Positions 31,702-39,751 of a stretch of 64,000 bases of DNA are shown here, piece by piece. Made by a program: the position numbers and the translations under genes. Source of the DNA: Microbacterium aoyamense (lineage in GTDB: Bacteria; Actinomycetota; Actinomycetes; Actinomycetales; Microbacteriaceae); contig NZ_JAKNUT010000003.1 in NCBI RefSeq assembly GCF_023155855.1, forward strand, positions 124,001 through 188,000, given 5' to 3'. Below the pieces are notes generated by a model. That model did no database searches. It saw only the letters and a program-made list of their open reading frames with translations, and had not been told where the DNA came from. Numbering within the stretch: position 1 is the first letter of the stretch; the number at the start of each line of letters is the position of its first letter.

Positions 31702-33324
31702 TCACCCCTCGGTCAGCCTTCCCTCGCGATCGAGCTCGAGGACGCGATCGACTCCGAGACGCTCGAGGAACGCGTCGTCGTGGCTCACGATGAGCACCGC
31801 CCCGCGATAGGCCGACAGGGCGTCGACGAGCTGTCCGACCGTGTCGATGTCGAGGTTGTTCGTCGGTTCGTCGAGCACGAGCAGCTGCGGTGGCGGGGCG
31901 GTGAGGAGCAGGCGGGCGAGGGCGACCCGGAACCGCTCACCACCCGAGAGCGATGACGCCGGCCGCTCGACCGCGGCGCCGCGGATGAGGAAGCGCGCGA
32001 GCCGGTTGCGCAGCTCGACCGTCGTCACGCTCGGCGCGACCGCGGCGACGTTCTCGAGCACGGATGCGGCGTCGTCGAGCCCGTCGACCCGCTGCGGCAG
32101 GTAGCCGATCCGGTCGGTGTGGGCCGTTGCCCGAATCTCTTCGAGGCGCTCCCGCGTCGTGTCCGATTCCGGAGAGGTGGATGCCACGAGCCGCTCGATC
32201 AGAGTCGTCTTGCCGACCCCGTTCGGGCCGACGAGCGCGACGCGCTCCGGTCCTTGGATGATCCACGCGTGAGCGCCGTCGTCGAGCGTCGCGATCCGTC
32301 GACCTGCCGGAACGCCGGGGTCGGGCAGATCGATCCGCACGGTGTCGTCGTCGCGCACACGCCGTTCCGCTGCATCCAACGCGTCACGCGCAGCAGCCTC
32401 GCGGTCGGCTTTCTCACCCCGCAGCTTGCCGGCCGAGACCTGCGCGGCCATCTTGCGACCGCCCGCGATGATCTTCGGCACGCGCTTCTCGAGCTGCGCC
32501 TTCTTCCCCATCGCCTGACGATGGGAGATGGTGACCTCGGCCTGGATGCGGTCGCGTTTCTCGCGCTTGACGACCTGCGCAGCGGCGCGCTCGGCCTGCC
32601 GCGCCGCGCCTTGCTCGGCATCCAGCCACGCCCGCCATTCGGAGTAGGGGCCGCCGAACACCGACAGCTGATTCGCATACAGCTCGGCCGTGTCGTCCAT
32701 GAGCTCGAGCAGCCCCGTGTCGTGGCTGACGACCACGAGCGCGCCGCGCCAGCCGCGGACCATGTCGGAGAGGCGCCTCCGCGCCTCGCGGTCCAGGTTG
32801 TTCGTCGGCTCGTCGAGCAGGGTGATGACGGGGCGCCGCAGCCGGATGCCGGCGATCGCGGTGAGCACGGCTTCGCCGCCCGAGAGCTCTCCGACGCGGC
32901 GGTCGAGCATCTCCGGTGCGAGCCCGGCCTCCGCGAGCGCCTCGTGCGCGCGCGCTTCGACGTCCCAGTCGTCGCCGACGACGTCGAAGTGCGCCGGATC
33001 CACGTCTCCGGACTCGATCGCGCGCAGCGCGCGGAGAGCATCGCTTACGCCGAGCAGATCGGCGACGGGCCGGTCGACGTCGAGGGTGAGCTGCTGCGGC
33101 AGGTACGCGGCATCCTCCGATCGCACGAGCTGCCCCGCGTCGGGTGCGAGCTCGCCCGCGATGAGGCGCAGCAGGGTCGATTTGCCCGAGCCGTTGCGGC
33201 CGACGAGCCCCGTGCGACCGGCGCCGAACGCGCCGCTGACGCCCGAGAGGGCGACCGTGCCGTCGGGCCACGAGAATGACAGGCGGTCCAGGACGATGGA
33301 TGGTGTGAGGGTGGGAGCAGGCAT
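31702..33324 (-). CDS. ABC-F family ATPase (ribosome-protection type), 540 aa
   Basis: Two ABC domains in one chain without membrane segments: Walker A GRNGSGKST and GPNGVGKTT, signatures LSGGEAV and LSGGERFRVALARLL, Walker B LLDEPTNNLD in both. The interdomain linker (about residues 225-320) is charged and helical (MGKKAQLEKRVPKII) and would reach the ribosomal E site. Such proteins rescue stalled ribosomes or protect against ribosome-targeting antibiotics. GGAGG lies 6 bases before ATG 33324. A 260-base leader upstream suggests attenuation control. Confidence 0.88.
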   Translation of the reverse strand: MPAPTLTPSIVLDRLSFSWPDGTVALSGVSGAFGAGRTGLVGRNGSGKSTLLRLIAGELAPDAGQLVRSEDAAYLPQQLTLDVDRPVADLLGVSDALRALRAIESGDVDPAHFDVVGDDWDVEARAHEALAEAGLAPEMLDRRVGELSGGEAVLTAIAGIRLRRPVITLLDEPTNNLDREARRRLSDMVRGWRGALVVVSHDTGLLELMDDTAELYANQLSVFGGPYSEWRAWLDAEQGAARQAERAAAQVVKREKRDRIQAEVTISHRQAMGKKAQLEKRVPKIIAGGRKMAAQVSAGKLRGEKADREAAARDALDAAERRVRDDDTVRIDLPDPGVPAGRRIATLDDGAHAWIIQGPERVALVGPNGVGKTTLIERLVASTSPESDTTRERLEEIRATAHTDRIGYLPQRVDGLDDAASVLENVAAVAPSVTTVELRNRLARFLIRGAAVERPASSLSGGERFRVALARLLLTAPPPQLLVLDEPTNNLDIDTVGQLVDALSAYRGAVLIVSHDDAFLERLGVDRVLELDREGRLTEG

Positions 33325-33584
33325 GAGACCTCCGTGAGTCGCGGTTGCGCTGACACGAGGGGCCGGGCACGCCGAAGGGCGTACGGAAGCGGCGGGATCG
33401 ACGGTCAGCGCGGAATGGATGCGCTGGAGCGTCGAGAGTGCGGCCCTGAGGGTGCGGAAGGTCGACGGAACAGCGCTTTACAGCGCGGCGGCGTCGATCG
33501 TCTTCAACGGATCATCCTCACAGAGGGAACAGGAACGACGGCCACGATACCGGATGCCTCGCCCGTCGTGGCTGGGAATCCCGT
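33325..33584 (-). promoter_or_regulatory. Long 5' leader of the ABC-F gene with two hairpins
   Basis: This 260-base gap separates the esterase stop from the ABC-F start on the minus strand. It holds an inverted repeat GCGCT-GTAA-AGCGC (33473-33486) directly after a possible 9-codon open frame (TTG start at about 33512), and a second hairpin GTACGCC-CTTC-GGCGTGC (33384-33367), 43 bases before the ATG. Antibiotic-response ABC-F genes are often controlled by ribosome-mediated attenuation in such leaders. The short peptide is only a candidate. Confidence 0.4.
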
Positions 33585-34238
33585 CTACAGCGACTCGAGC
33601 TGCTTTTCGAGGAAGGTTCGCACATCGGCCAGTTCCTGCTCCGAGACGCTGTGCGTCAGCCCGTCGTACACACGGCCGCTGAGGTCGGCGTGCTCCGGCA
33701 GCCACTCGGTCGTGTGGGCGACGAGGAACGACGGGATGACGTCGTCCCGCGTCCCACGACCCCAGAACACGGGCGGCCGCAGCTGCGCGAGCGCCTCGTC
33801 GTGAGGCAGATCCCCCGGCGTGGCGTAGCCGCTCAGGTTGATCGCGAACGCGAACCGCTCCGGCTCCAGCCGCACCGCCTGGAGTGCGACGGCGGCTCCC
33901 TGCGAGAACCCGAGCAGTCCCACCGTCGTCGCGTCGGTCGCGGCGTCCACCCATTCGATGAACCGCGAAGCGGACTCGGTGACGTGTCGCGGGTCGCGCC
34001 CGTCGAGTCCCTCGATCGGATACCACGAGAAGCCCGGCGCCGGGAACGGCGGACTGAGCGGCGCGCGGACGGATGCCACGACGAGCGCGTCGGGAAGATA
34101 GGGCGCGAGGGCGAACAGATCGTGCTCGTCGGCGCCGTAGCCGTGAAGAAGGACGAGCAGGGGCCGACCGGCACGGTCCTCCGGGCGGACGGACCACTGC
34201 ACGACGGTGGGATCGAGGGGAGGCGTGTCGTGCGGCAT
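33585..34238 (-). CDS. Alpha/beta hydrolase of the phospholipase/carboxylesterase family, 217 aa
   Basis: The oxyanion motif LLVLLHGYGADEHDLF, nucleophile elbow GLLGFSQGAAVAL, acid region WGRGTRDDVIP and the late His in GLTHSVSEQEL give a complete triad. The layout fits the abhydrolase_2 group of small cytosolic esterases. CATGAT lies six bases before the ATG, indicating a leaderless transcript divergent from the DUF4916 gene, with 41 bases between the starts. Confidence 0.85.
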   Translation of the reverse strand: MPHDTPPLDPTVVQWSVRPEDRAGRPLLVLLHGYGADEHDLFALAPYLPDALVVASVRAPLSPPFPAPGFSWYPIEGLDGRDPRHVTESASRFIEWVDAATDATTVGLLGFSQGAAVALQAVRLEPERFAFAINLSGYATPGDLPHDEALAQLRPPVFWGRGTRDDVIPSFLVAHTTEWLPEHADLSGRVYDGLTHSVSEQELADVRTFLEKQLESL

Positions 34239-34244
34239 CCCCCC

Positions 34245-34250
34245 ATCATG
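34245..34250 (-). promoter_or_regulatory. -10 hexamer CATGAT, leaderless geometry
   Basis: It ends six bases (all G on the coding strand) before the esterase ATG at 34238. Confidence 0.45.
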
Positions 34251-34267
34251 GCAAGAGCCGTCTGAGG

Positions 34268-34273
34268 TATACA
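34268..34273 (+). promoter_or_regulatory. -10-like TATACA fused to a GGAGG before DUF4916
   Basis: The hexamer is followed by GGAGGC and ATG 34280. The GGAGG falls exactly where a leaderless transcript would begin, so either mode of initiation is possible. Confidence 0.4.
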
Positions 34274-34279
34274 GGAGGC

Positions 34280-34867
34280 ATGTCCGTGCGCACTCCCGAT
34301 CCCGAGCCCGCCGGCGACGAGCCCTACGGCCCGCCGGCCGGCAACGCGTCCAACCCCGCCTGGCTGAGCGAGATCGAACTCGCCGAGGCGCGACGGCGAC
34401 TTCCCATGCTCTACGTCGAGGGCGTGCCCGTCCGCGTGGACGGCATGGGTCAGGTCATGCAGGTCGGGATCCTGCTGCGCGCGTCGCCGATCGGCGAGAT
34501 GTCGCGCACCATCGTGTCGGGCCGAGTGCGCTACGGCGAGACGGTGCGCGATGCGCTGTTCCGTCACCTCGAGAACGATCTCGGGCCCATGGCTTTCCCG
34601 TTGCTGCCCGCGCAGCCCACGCCGTTCACGGTCGCCGAGTACTTCCCGTTGCCAGGAGTCAGTGCCTTCCACGACGACCGCCAGCACGCCGTGTCGCTCG
34701 CCTTCGTCGTGCCGGTCACGGGTACCTGCCAGCCGCGGCAGGATGCCCTCGAGGTCACGTGGCTCACCCCCGAAGAAGCGTCCTCCGACGCGCTCGCCGC
34801 CGAGATGGAGGGCGGTCGCGGCACGCTCATCCGGCTCGCTCTCGCGAGCGTCGGCGCACTCCGCTGA
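34280..34867 (+). CDS. DUF4916 Nudix-fold protein, 195 aa
   Basis: After a Pro-rich N-terminus, NPAWLSEIELAEARRRLPMLYVEGVPVRVD and QVGILLRASPIGEMSRTIVSGRVRYGETVRDALFRHLENDLGP match the actinobacterial DUF4916 family. The Nudix box is degenerate: a canonical GX5EX7REUXEEXGU is not seen, although RDALFRHLENDLGP occupies its place. Hydrolase activity is therefore uncertain. The family is of unknown function. Confidence 0.8.
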   Translation: MSVRTPDPEPAGDEPYGPPAGNASNPAWLSEIELAEARRRLPMLYVEGVPVRVDGMGQVMQVGILLRASPIGEMSRTIVSGRVRYGETVRDALFRHLENDLGPMAFPLLPAQPTPFTVAEYFPLPGVSAFHDDRQHAVSLAFVVPVTGTCQPRQDALEVTWLTPEEASSDALAAEMEGGRGTLIRLALASVGALR

Positions 34868-34910
34868 CACGGGTCTTCAGCATCCAGCCAGGACAGGTAT
34901 CCTTCTCCTG

Positions 34911-34942
34911 CCACGCAAAACAGCCTCTGCGTGGTATATACC
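34911..34942. promoter_or_regulatory. Inverted repeat CCACGCA/TGCGTGG abutting palindrome GGTATATACC
   Basis: Perfect 7-base arms (34911-34917, 34928-34934) are followed by the perfect palindrome GGTATATACC (34933-34942), which includes a -10-like TATATA. It lies about 113 bases upstream of the coiled-coil gene and is probably its promoter with an operator. Confidence 0.45.
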
Positions 34943-35054
34943 CCCTCCGTCGTGGAGGCGATGCGCTCTCGTATCGCCCGAGCAGACCGTCCGAAGCGCA
35001 CTCAGACCCGAACAGCGCCGACGACACCACGAACCCCGAGAAGCAGGTAGCCCG

Positions 35055-36668
35055 ATGTCTGATCCCGTGCCCGCCCGTCGCGACAACGCGCAGGACTCCA
35101 CCCCTTTCGACGAGCTCTTCGCGACCGGTCCGGCGTCGACGCCGGCCGCGCGCACGGACTCCTCGTTCACGACCGTCTTCCGCGGATACGACAAGGATGA
35201 GGTTGACGCCGAGATCGCGACCTTGACCTCGCGTGTGCGCGTGAGCGCCGACCAGGTCGCCCAGCTGCGCGATCGCGAGTGGCGCGCCGGCACCGAGACG
35301 CAGGCCGCCGTCGAGCGCCTCGAACTCGAGCTCGCCGCCGCGAAGGAGCGCGAGGCCGATGCCCTCGAGAACGCCGAGGCCGCCGCCGCGGCCGCAACGT
35401 CCGGGATGCAGGAGCGGGTCGAGCGGCTGGAAGCCGAGCTCGCCGCCGCGAATGCGCGAGCGAGCGCCGCCGAGCAGCGCGCCGACGCACTCACCGAGGA
35501 GCTCACGGGCAGCGCTGCCGAGACCCCCAACCGCCACCAGTTCGAAGAGGTCCTGCGGGTCGCCGAGGAACAGGCTGGGCAGCTCCTGCGCAACGCCTCG
35601 GTGCAGGGCGAGCGTCTGCTCGAGTCGGCCCGCACCGAGATCGAGAACCGCAAGAAGGATGCCGCGGCCGAGGCCGCTGCGATCGTCTCGCAGGCGCAGA
35701 GCGAGGCGCAGCAGCTGCGCCTGCGCATCGACACCGAGCGCACGGCGCACGAGGCGGGCATCGAGCGCGAAGCGGCGCATGCCGCTGAGAAGGTCGCGCA
35801 GGCGACCCAGGAGGCGGCGACGATCCGCACCGAGGCGGAGAAGGGCGCCGCCGCTCTGCGTTCGCTCGTCGCCCGCGAGACGACGTCGGCCCGCTCCGAG
35901 GCCGAAGAGGCGGTGCGCGAGCTTCGCGTGCGCGCGCTCGAGTTCGAGGAATCGCTGACCCGTCGTCAGGACGACGCGCAGCAGGAGTTCCTCGTGCTCC
36001 ACAACCAGGCTGTTTCGCACGCCGAGCGCATCACGCAGGACGCCAACAGCCAGGTCGCCGCTTCGCTCGATCACGCGCAGCGTGTCGCGTCCAAGGCCGA
36101 CGACTTCGAGCGGCTCATGCGTGCACAGGCGCAGCAGATCGAGGCGGATGCCCACGTCCGCGCGAACACCCACCTGGACCAGGCTCGCGGCAAGGCGCAG
36201 AAGATCATCGACACCGTGACGGCGCACGCCCAGGCTGCGCTCCGCGATGCCGAGGACCGCACCCGTCAGCTGCGCTGGCAGGAGCACCAGCTGACGAGCT
36301 TCATGGCCGAGGTCAAGGAGCTCATCCGCCCCGAGGGCGCGATCGACGTATCCGCACCCGCCGCCGCGGGAGCGACGATGGCTGCCGCCGAGGAGACCGT
36401 CTTCGAAGAGCCCGTCTTCGAGGAGGCTGTATCCGAGGTCGCCGAGGAGGAGGCGAGCGCCGAGGAGCCGAGCGACGCCGACGCGCAGGATGACACCGAG
36501 GCCGACGAGGTCGTCGTCGAGGACGAAGACGACTTCGAGGATGACGACGACTCCGGCATCGTCACGGTCACGGTCGTCGAGGCCCTCCCCGAGTTCGAAG
36601 ACTCCGAGGACTCCGAGGACTCGGACGACGCGGAGGTCGACGAGGAACTCGAGCGCGCCGACGCCTGA
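35055..36668 (+). CDS. DivIVA/Wag31-like coiled-coil protein with acidic tail, 537 aa
   Basis: Residues about 35-75 (SSFTTVFRGYDKDEVDAEIATL) match the DivIVA N-terminal signature, which targets curved membranes at cell poles. A very long coiled coil with heptads of Ala, Glu, Arg and Gln follows, to about residue 430. The C-terminal about 90 residues are strongly acidic (DEDDFEDDDDSG, EDSEDSEDSDD). It likely scaffolds polar growth or division proteins; it is longer than Wag31 (about 270), so it is a paralogue. Start ATG 35055 follows AGCAGG. Confidence 0.75.
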   Translation: MSDPVPARRDNAQDSTPFDELFATGPASTPAARTDSSFTTVFRGYDKDEVDAEIATLTSRVRVSADQVAQLRDREWRAGTETQAAVERLELELAAAKEREADALENAEAAAAAATSGMQERVERLEAELAAANARASAAEQRADALTEELTGSAAETPNRHQFEEVLRVAEEQAGQLLRNASVQGERLLESARTEIENRKKDAAAEAAAIVSQAQSEAQQLRLRIDTERTAHEAGIEREAAHAAEKVAQATQEAATIRTEAEKGAAALRSLVARETTSARSEAEEAVRELRVRALEFEESLTRRQDDAQQEFLVLHNQAVSHAERITQDANSQVAASLDHAQRVASKADDFERLMRAQAQQIEADAHVRANTHLDQARGKAQKIIDTVTAHAQAALRDAEDRTRQLRWQEHQLTSFMAEVKELIRPEGAIDVSAPAAAGATMAAAEETVFEEPVFEEAVSEVAEEEASAEEPSDADAQDDTEADEVVVEDEDDFEDDDDSGIVTVTVVEALPEFEDSEDSEDSDDAEVDEELERADA

Positions 36669-36711
36669 TCCACAGATCCCCCTCACGGCTCCGCGCCCGG
36701 AACAAGCGTTC

Positions 36712-36717
36712 TAGGCT
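36712..36717 (+). promoter_or_regulatory. -10 hexamer TAGGCT, leaderless geometry
   Basis: It ends seven bases before GTG 36725 of the M3 peptidase gene. Confidence 0.5.
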
Positions 36718-36724
36718 CGGAGCC

Positions 36725-38635
36725 GTGACCCTTGAGCCCCTCGCCCTTCCCACCGACCTCGCAGGCTGGACGACCTTCGCGACCGAACGCCCCGCCGAGC
36801 GCATCGCGCGCGTCCGCGACATCGACGAGCGGCTGCGCTCCGAAGAGCTCGGCACACTCGAGCGACTCGAGCTCTGGAACGACGCCGAGGTCGCCCTCAG
36901 CGAGGCCGTGAGCGAGGCGTACGTGCTCAGTGAAGCGCACCCCGAGGCCTCCGTCCGCGAGATCGCCGAAGCGCAGGTGCAGGCGGTCGAGTCGCTCGCG
37001 GCTTCGCGCCTGCTCGACCGCGAACTCTGGCGGGCGTTCGCCGACGCGGATGCCGATGGGCTCGACGAGCGCGCCGCACGCCTCCTCTCGCGTCTGCTGC
37101 GCGACTTCCGTCGTGGCGGAGTGGAACTGGATGACGCGGGCCGCGCACGGGTGGCCGAACTGACCGACCGCGACACCGAGCTGTCGCTCACGTTCTCGCG
37201 CAACATCCGCGAGGGACGTCAGCAGATCACTGTGCCCGCGGCGGGCCTCGCGGGACTCCCGCAGGATTTCATCGACGCGCATCCCGCAGATGCCAACGGC
37301 AACGTCACCCTCACGACCGAGTACACGGACGTCGGGCCCGTCATGGAGTACGCGACCGACCGCGACACGCGCATCGCCCTCACGCGGGTCTTCCGCAACC
37401 TGGGTTGGCCCGTCAACGACGAGGTCCTCGCCGAGTTGCTCGCGGTGCGCGCCGAGCGCGCGCGCCTGCTCGGGTTCTCGGACTGGGCGGACTACGAGAC
37501 CGAGACGCGCATGATCGGCACCGGGGCCGAGATCCCCACTTTCCTCGCGAAACTCGACGCCGCATCCCTCGAGGCGGCGACCGCCGAGTACGACGTGCTG
37601 CTGGATCGCCTGCGACAGGACGTACCCGCGGCCGAAGCCGTCACGAACGCCGACTCGCTCTACCTGCAGAGCGTCATCAAGCGCGAGCAGTACGACGTCG
37701 ATGCGCAGGTCGTGCGCTCCTACTTCCCCTTCGAGCGCGTGCTGCCGGGCATCCTCGACGTGACCGGGCGCCTGCTCGACATCGAGTTCGTCCCTCTCGA
37801 CGTGCCGACCTGGCACGCCGATGTCCGCTCCTACGACGTCGTCCGAGGTGACGATCGGCTGGGTCGCATCCACCTAGACCTGCACCCGCGAGACGGCAAG
37901 TACAACCACGCGGCGTGCTTCGAACTCGCGCGCGGCATCGACGGCCGCGTGCTTCCCGAGGGCGTGCTGCTGTGCAACTTCTCGCGAGGTCTGCTCGAGC
38001 ACGACGAGGTCGTGACGTTCTTCCACGAGTTCGGACACCTCGTGCACTTCATCCTCGGCGGTCGCCAGCGCTGGGCGCGGTTCAGCGGGTTCGAGACCGA
38101 GTGGGACTTCGTCGAAGCGCCGAGTCAGCTTCTCGAGGAGTGGGCGTGGGATGCCGGAGTCCTCGCGTCGTTCGCGGCGAACGCCGACGGCGAGCCGATC
38201 CCCGCCGACCTCGTCGCGAAGATGCGGACGGCGGATGCCTTCGGCCGGGCGATCGGCGTGCGCCAGCAGCTCGCCTACGCCCGGGTGTCGTACCACCTGC
38301 ACGTCGACCGGCCGACGGATCTGCACGCGGCGACGGTGGCGCTGCAGGAGCGCTCGACGCCCGTCAGGCAGCTCGACGACCAGCACATGTACGCCGGCTT
38401 CGGCCATCTGACGGGCTACGGCGCGTGCTACTACACGTACCAGTGGAGTCTCGTCATCGCGCGCGACATGCTCACGGGCTTCGGCGATGACCTGATGGAT
38501 GCCGCGGCCGCCCGCCGCTACCGCGAACTCGTCCTCGAACCGGGCGGCTCGAAGGACGCCCGCGATCTCGTGGAGTCGTTCCTCGGTCGTCCGTTCGCGT
38601 TCGACGCCTACGCCGACTGGCTCGCCGGGCGCTGA
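36725..38635 (+). CDS. M3 family metallopeptidase (thimet oligopeptidase-like), 636 aa
   Basis: The zinc motif H434EFGH438 in FFHEFGHLVHFILGG and the downstream Glu in FVEAPSQLLEEWAW are the M3 signature. Also typical are GRIHLDLHPRDGKYNHAACFEL before it and GFGHLTGYGACYYTYQWSL after. It degrades oligopeptides in the cytoplasm as a peptide clean-up enzyme; there is no signal sequence. GTG 36725 is supported by the TAGGCT hexamer. Length is normal. Confidence 0.92.
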   Translation: MTLEPLALPTDLAGWTTFATERPAERIARVRDIDERLRSEELGTLERLELWNDAEVALSEAVSEAYVLSEAHPEASVREIAEAQVQAVESLAASRLLDRELWRAFADADADGLDERAARLLSRLLRDFRRGGVELDDAGRARVAELTDRDTELSLTFSRNIREGRQQITVPAAGLAGLPQDFIDAHPADANGNVTLTTEYTDVGPVMEYATDRDTRIALTRVFRNLGWPVNDEVLAELLAVRAERARLLGFSDWADYETETRMIGTGAEIPTFLAKLDAASLEAATAEYDVLLDRLRQDVPAAEAVTNADSLYLQSVIKREQYDVDAQVVRSYFPFERVLPGILDVTGRLLDIEFVPLDVPTWHADVRSYDVVRGDDRLGRIHLDLHPRDGKYNHAACFELARGIDGRVLPEGVLLCNFSRGLLEHDEVVTFFHEFGHLVHFILGGRQRWARFSGFETEWDFVEAPSQLLEEWAWDAGVLASFAANADGEPIPADLVAKMRTADAFGRAIGVRQQLAYARVSYHLHVDRPTDLHAATVALQERSTPVRQLDDQHMYAGFGHLTGYGACYYTYQWSLVIARDMLTGFGDDLMDAAAARRYRELVLEPGGSKDARDLVESFLGRPFAFDAYADWLAGR

Positions 38636-38643
38636 CCGGGGGG

Positions 38644-39708
38644 TCAGCTCGTCAGGCGCGAAAGCTCCGCGACGAACGCGTCGACGTCGGCTTCCGCCGT
38701 GTCGAACGAGCACATCCAGCGCACCTCGTTGCGCGCGGCGTCCCAGTCGTAGAAGCGGAACGACGCCCGCAGCGCGTCGGCGACGCCGTCGGGCAGCGTC
38801 GCGAAGACGCCGTTCGCCTGCGTGGGCTGGGTGAACGCGACGCCCGAGATCGATCCGTCGGCGATGCCCGCCTCGACGCCCGCGCGCAGGCGCTGTGCCA
38901 TCGCGTTGGAGTGCGACGCGTTGCGCAGCCAGAGGTCGCCCTCGAGCAGGGCGACGAGCTGCGCCGAGACGAAGCGCATCTTCGACGACAGCTGCATGTT
39001 CAGTTTGCGCAGGAAGGTGAGGCCGGCCGAGGCATCCGGATCCAGGACGACGACCGCTTCGCCGAGCATCGCACCGTTCTTCGTGCCGCCGAAGCTCAGC
39101 ACGTCGACGCCCGCGTCGCGCGTGAAGGTACGGAGGGGCAGGCCGAGCGACGCGGCGGCGTTCGAGATGCGCGAGCCGTCGAGGTGCAGGCGCATGCCGA
39201 GCGGGTGGACGTGGTCGGCGATCGCGCGGATCTCGTCGGGTGTGTACAGGGTGCCGAGTTCGGTCGACTGCGTGATCGACACGACGAGCGGCTGGGCGCG
39301 GTGCTCGTCGCCCCAGCCCCACGCTTCGCGGTCGATGAGCTCGGGCGTCAGCTTGCCGTCGTCGGTCGGGACGTTCAGGATCTTGATGCCCGCGACGCGC
39401 TCGGGAGCGCCGCCCTCGTCGACGTTGATGTGAGCGGTGGATGCCGCGACCACCGCACCCCAGCGGGGGAGCATCGACTGGAGCCCTGTGACGTTCGCGC
39501 CCGTGCCGTTGAAGACCGGGAACGCCTCGACGCCCTCGCCGAAGTGATGTGCCATGACCTCCTGCAGGCGCGCGGTGTAGACGTCCTCGCCGTAGGCGAC
39601 CTGATGACCGTCGTTCGCGGCGGCGATGGCGGCGAGCACCTCGGGGTGGACTCCCGAGTAGTTGTCGGAGGCGAAGCCGCGGATGTTCGGGTCGTGGATC
39701 GTGGTCAC
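38644..39708 (-). CDS. ltaE: Low-specificity threonine aldolase / beta-eliminating lyase, 354 aa
   Basis: PLP fold type I: FASDNYSGVHPEVLAAI at the N-terminus, HLDGSRISNAAASLG with the PLP-binding Asp, and VDVLSFGGTKNGAMLGEA with the Schiff-base Lys. It splits L-threonine into glycine and acetaldehyde. GTG 39708 is preferred: it keeps the start clear of the divergent oxidase promoter and has GGGAGG about 8 bases upstream. ATG 39732 would add eight residues. Confidence 0.88.
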   Translation of the reverse strand: MTTIHDPNIRGFASDNYSGVHPEVLAAIAAANDGHQVAYGEDVYTARLQEVMAHHFGEGVEAFPVFNGTGANVTGLQSMLPRWGAVVAASTAHINVDEGGAPERVAGIKILNVPTDDGKLTPELIDREAWGWGDEHRAQPLVVSITQSTELGTLYTPDEIRAIADHVHPLGMRLHLDGSRISNAAASLGLPLRTFTRDAGVDVLSFGGTKNGAMLGEAVVVLDPDASAGLTFLRKLNMQLSSKMRFVSAQLVALLEGDLWLRNASHSNAMAQRLRAGVEAGIADGSISGVAFTQPTQANGVFATLPDGVADALRASFRFYDWDAARNEVRWMCSFDTAEADVDAFVAELSRLTS

Positions 39709-39739
39709 CCCTCCATCCTCCCATTCCCGCATCGATGGC

Positions 39740-39745
39740 TAGCAT
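39740..39745 (+). promoter_or_regulatory. -10 hexamer TAGCAT, leaderless geometry
   Basis: It ends six bases before ATG 39752. The gap reads CGGAGG, so a purine-rich start region coincides with the predicted transcript start. Confidence 0.5.
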
Positions 39746-39751
39746 CGGAGG

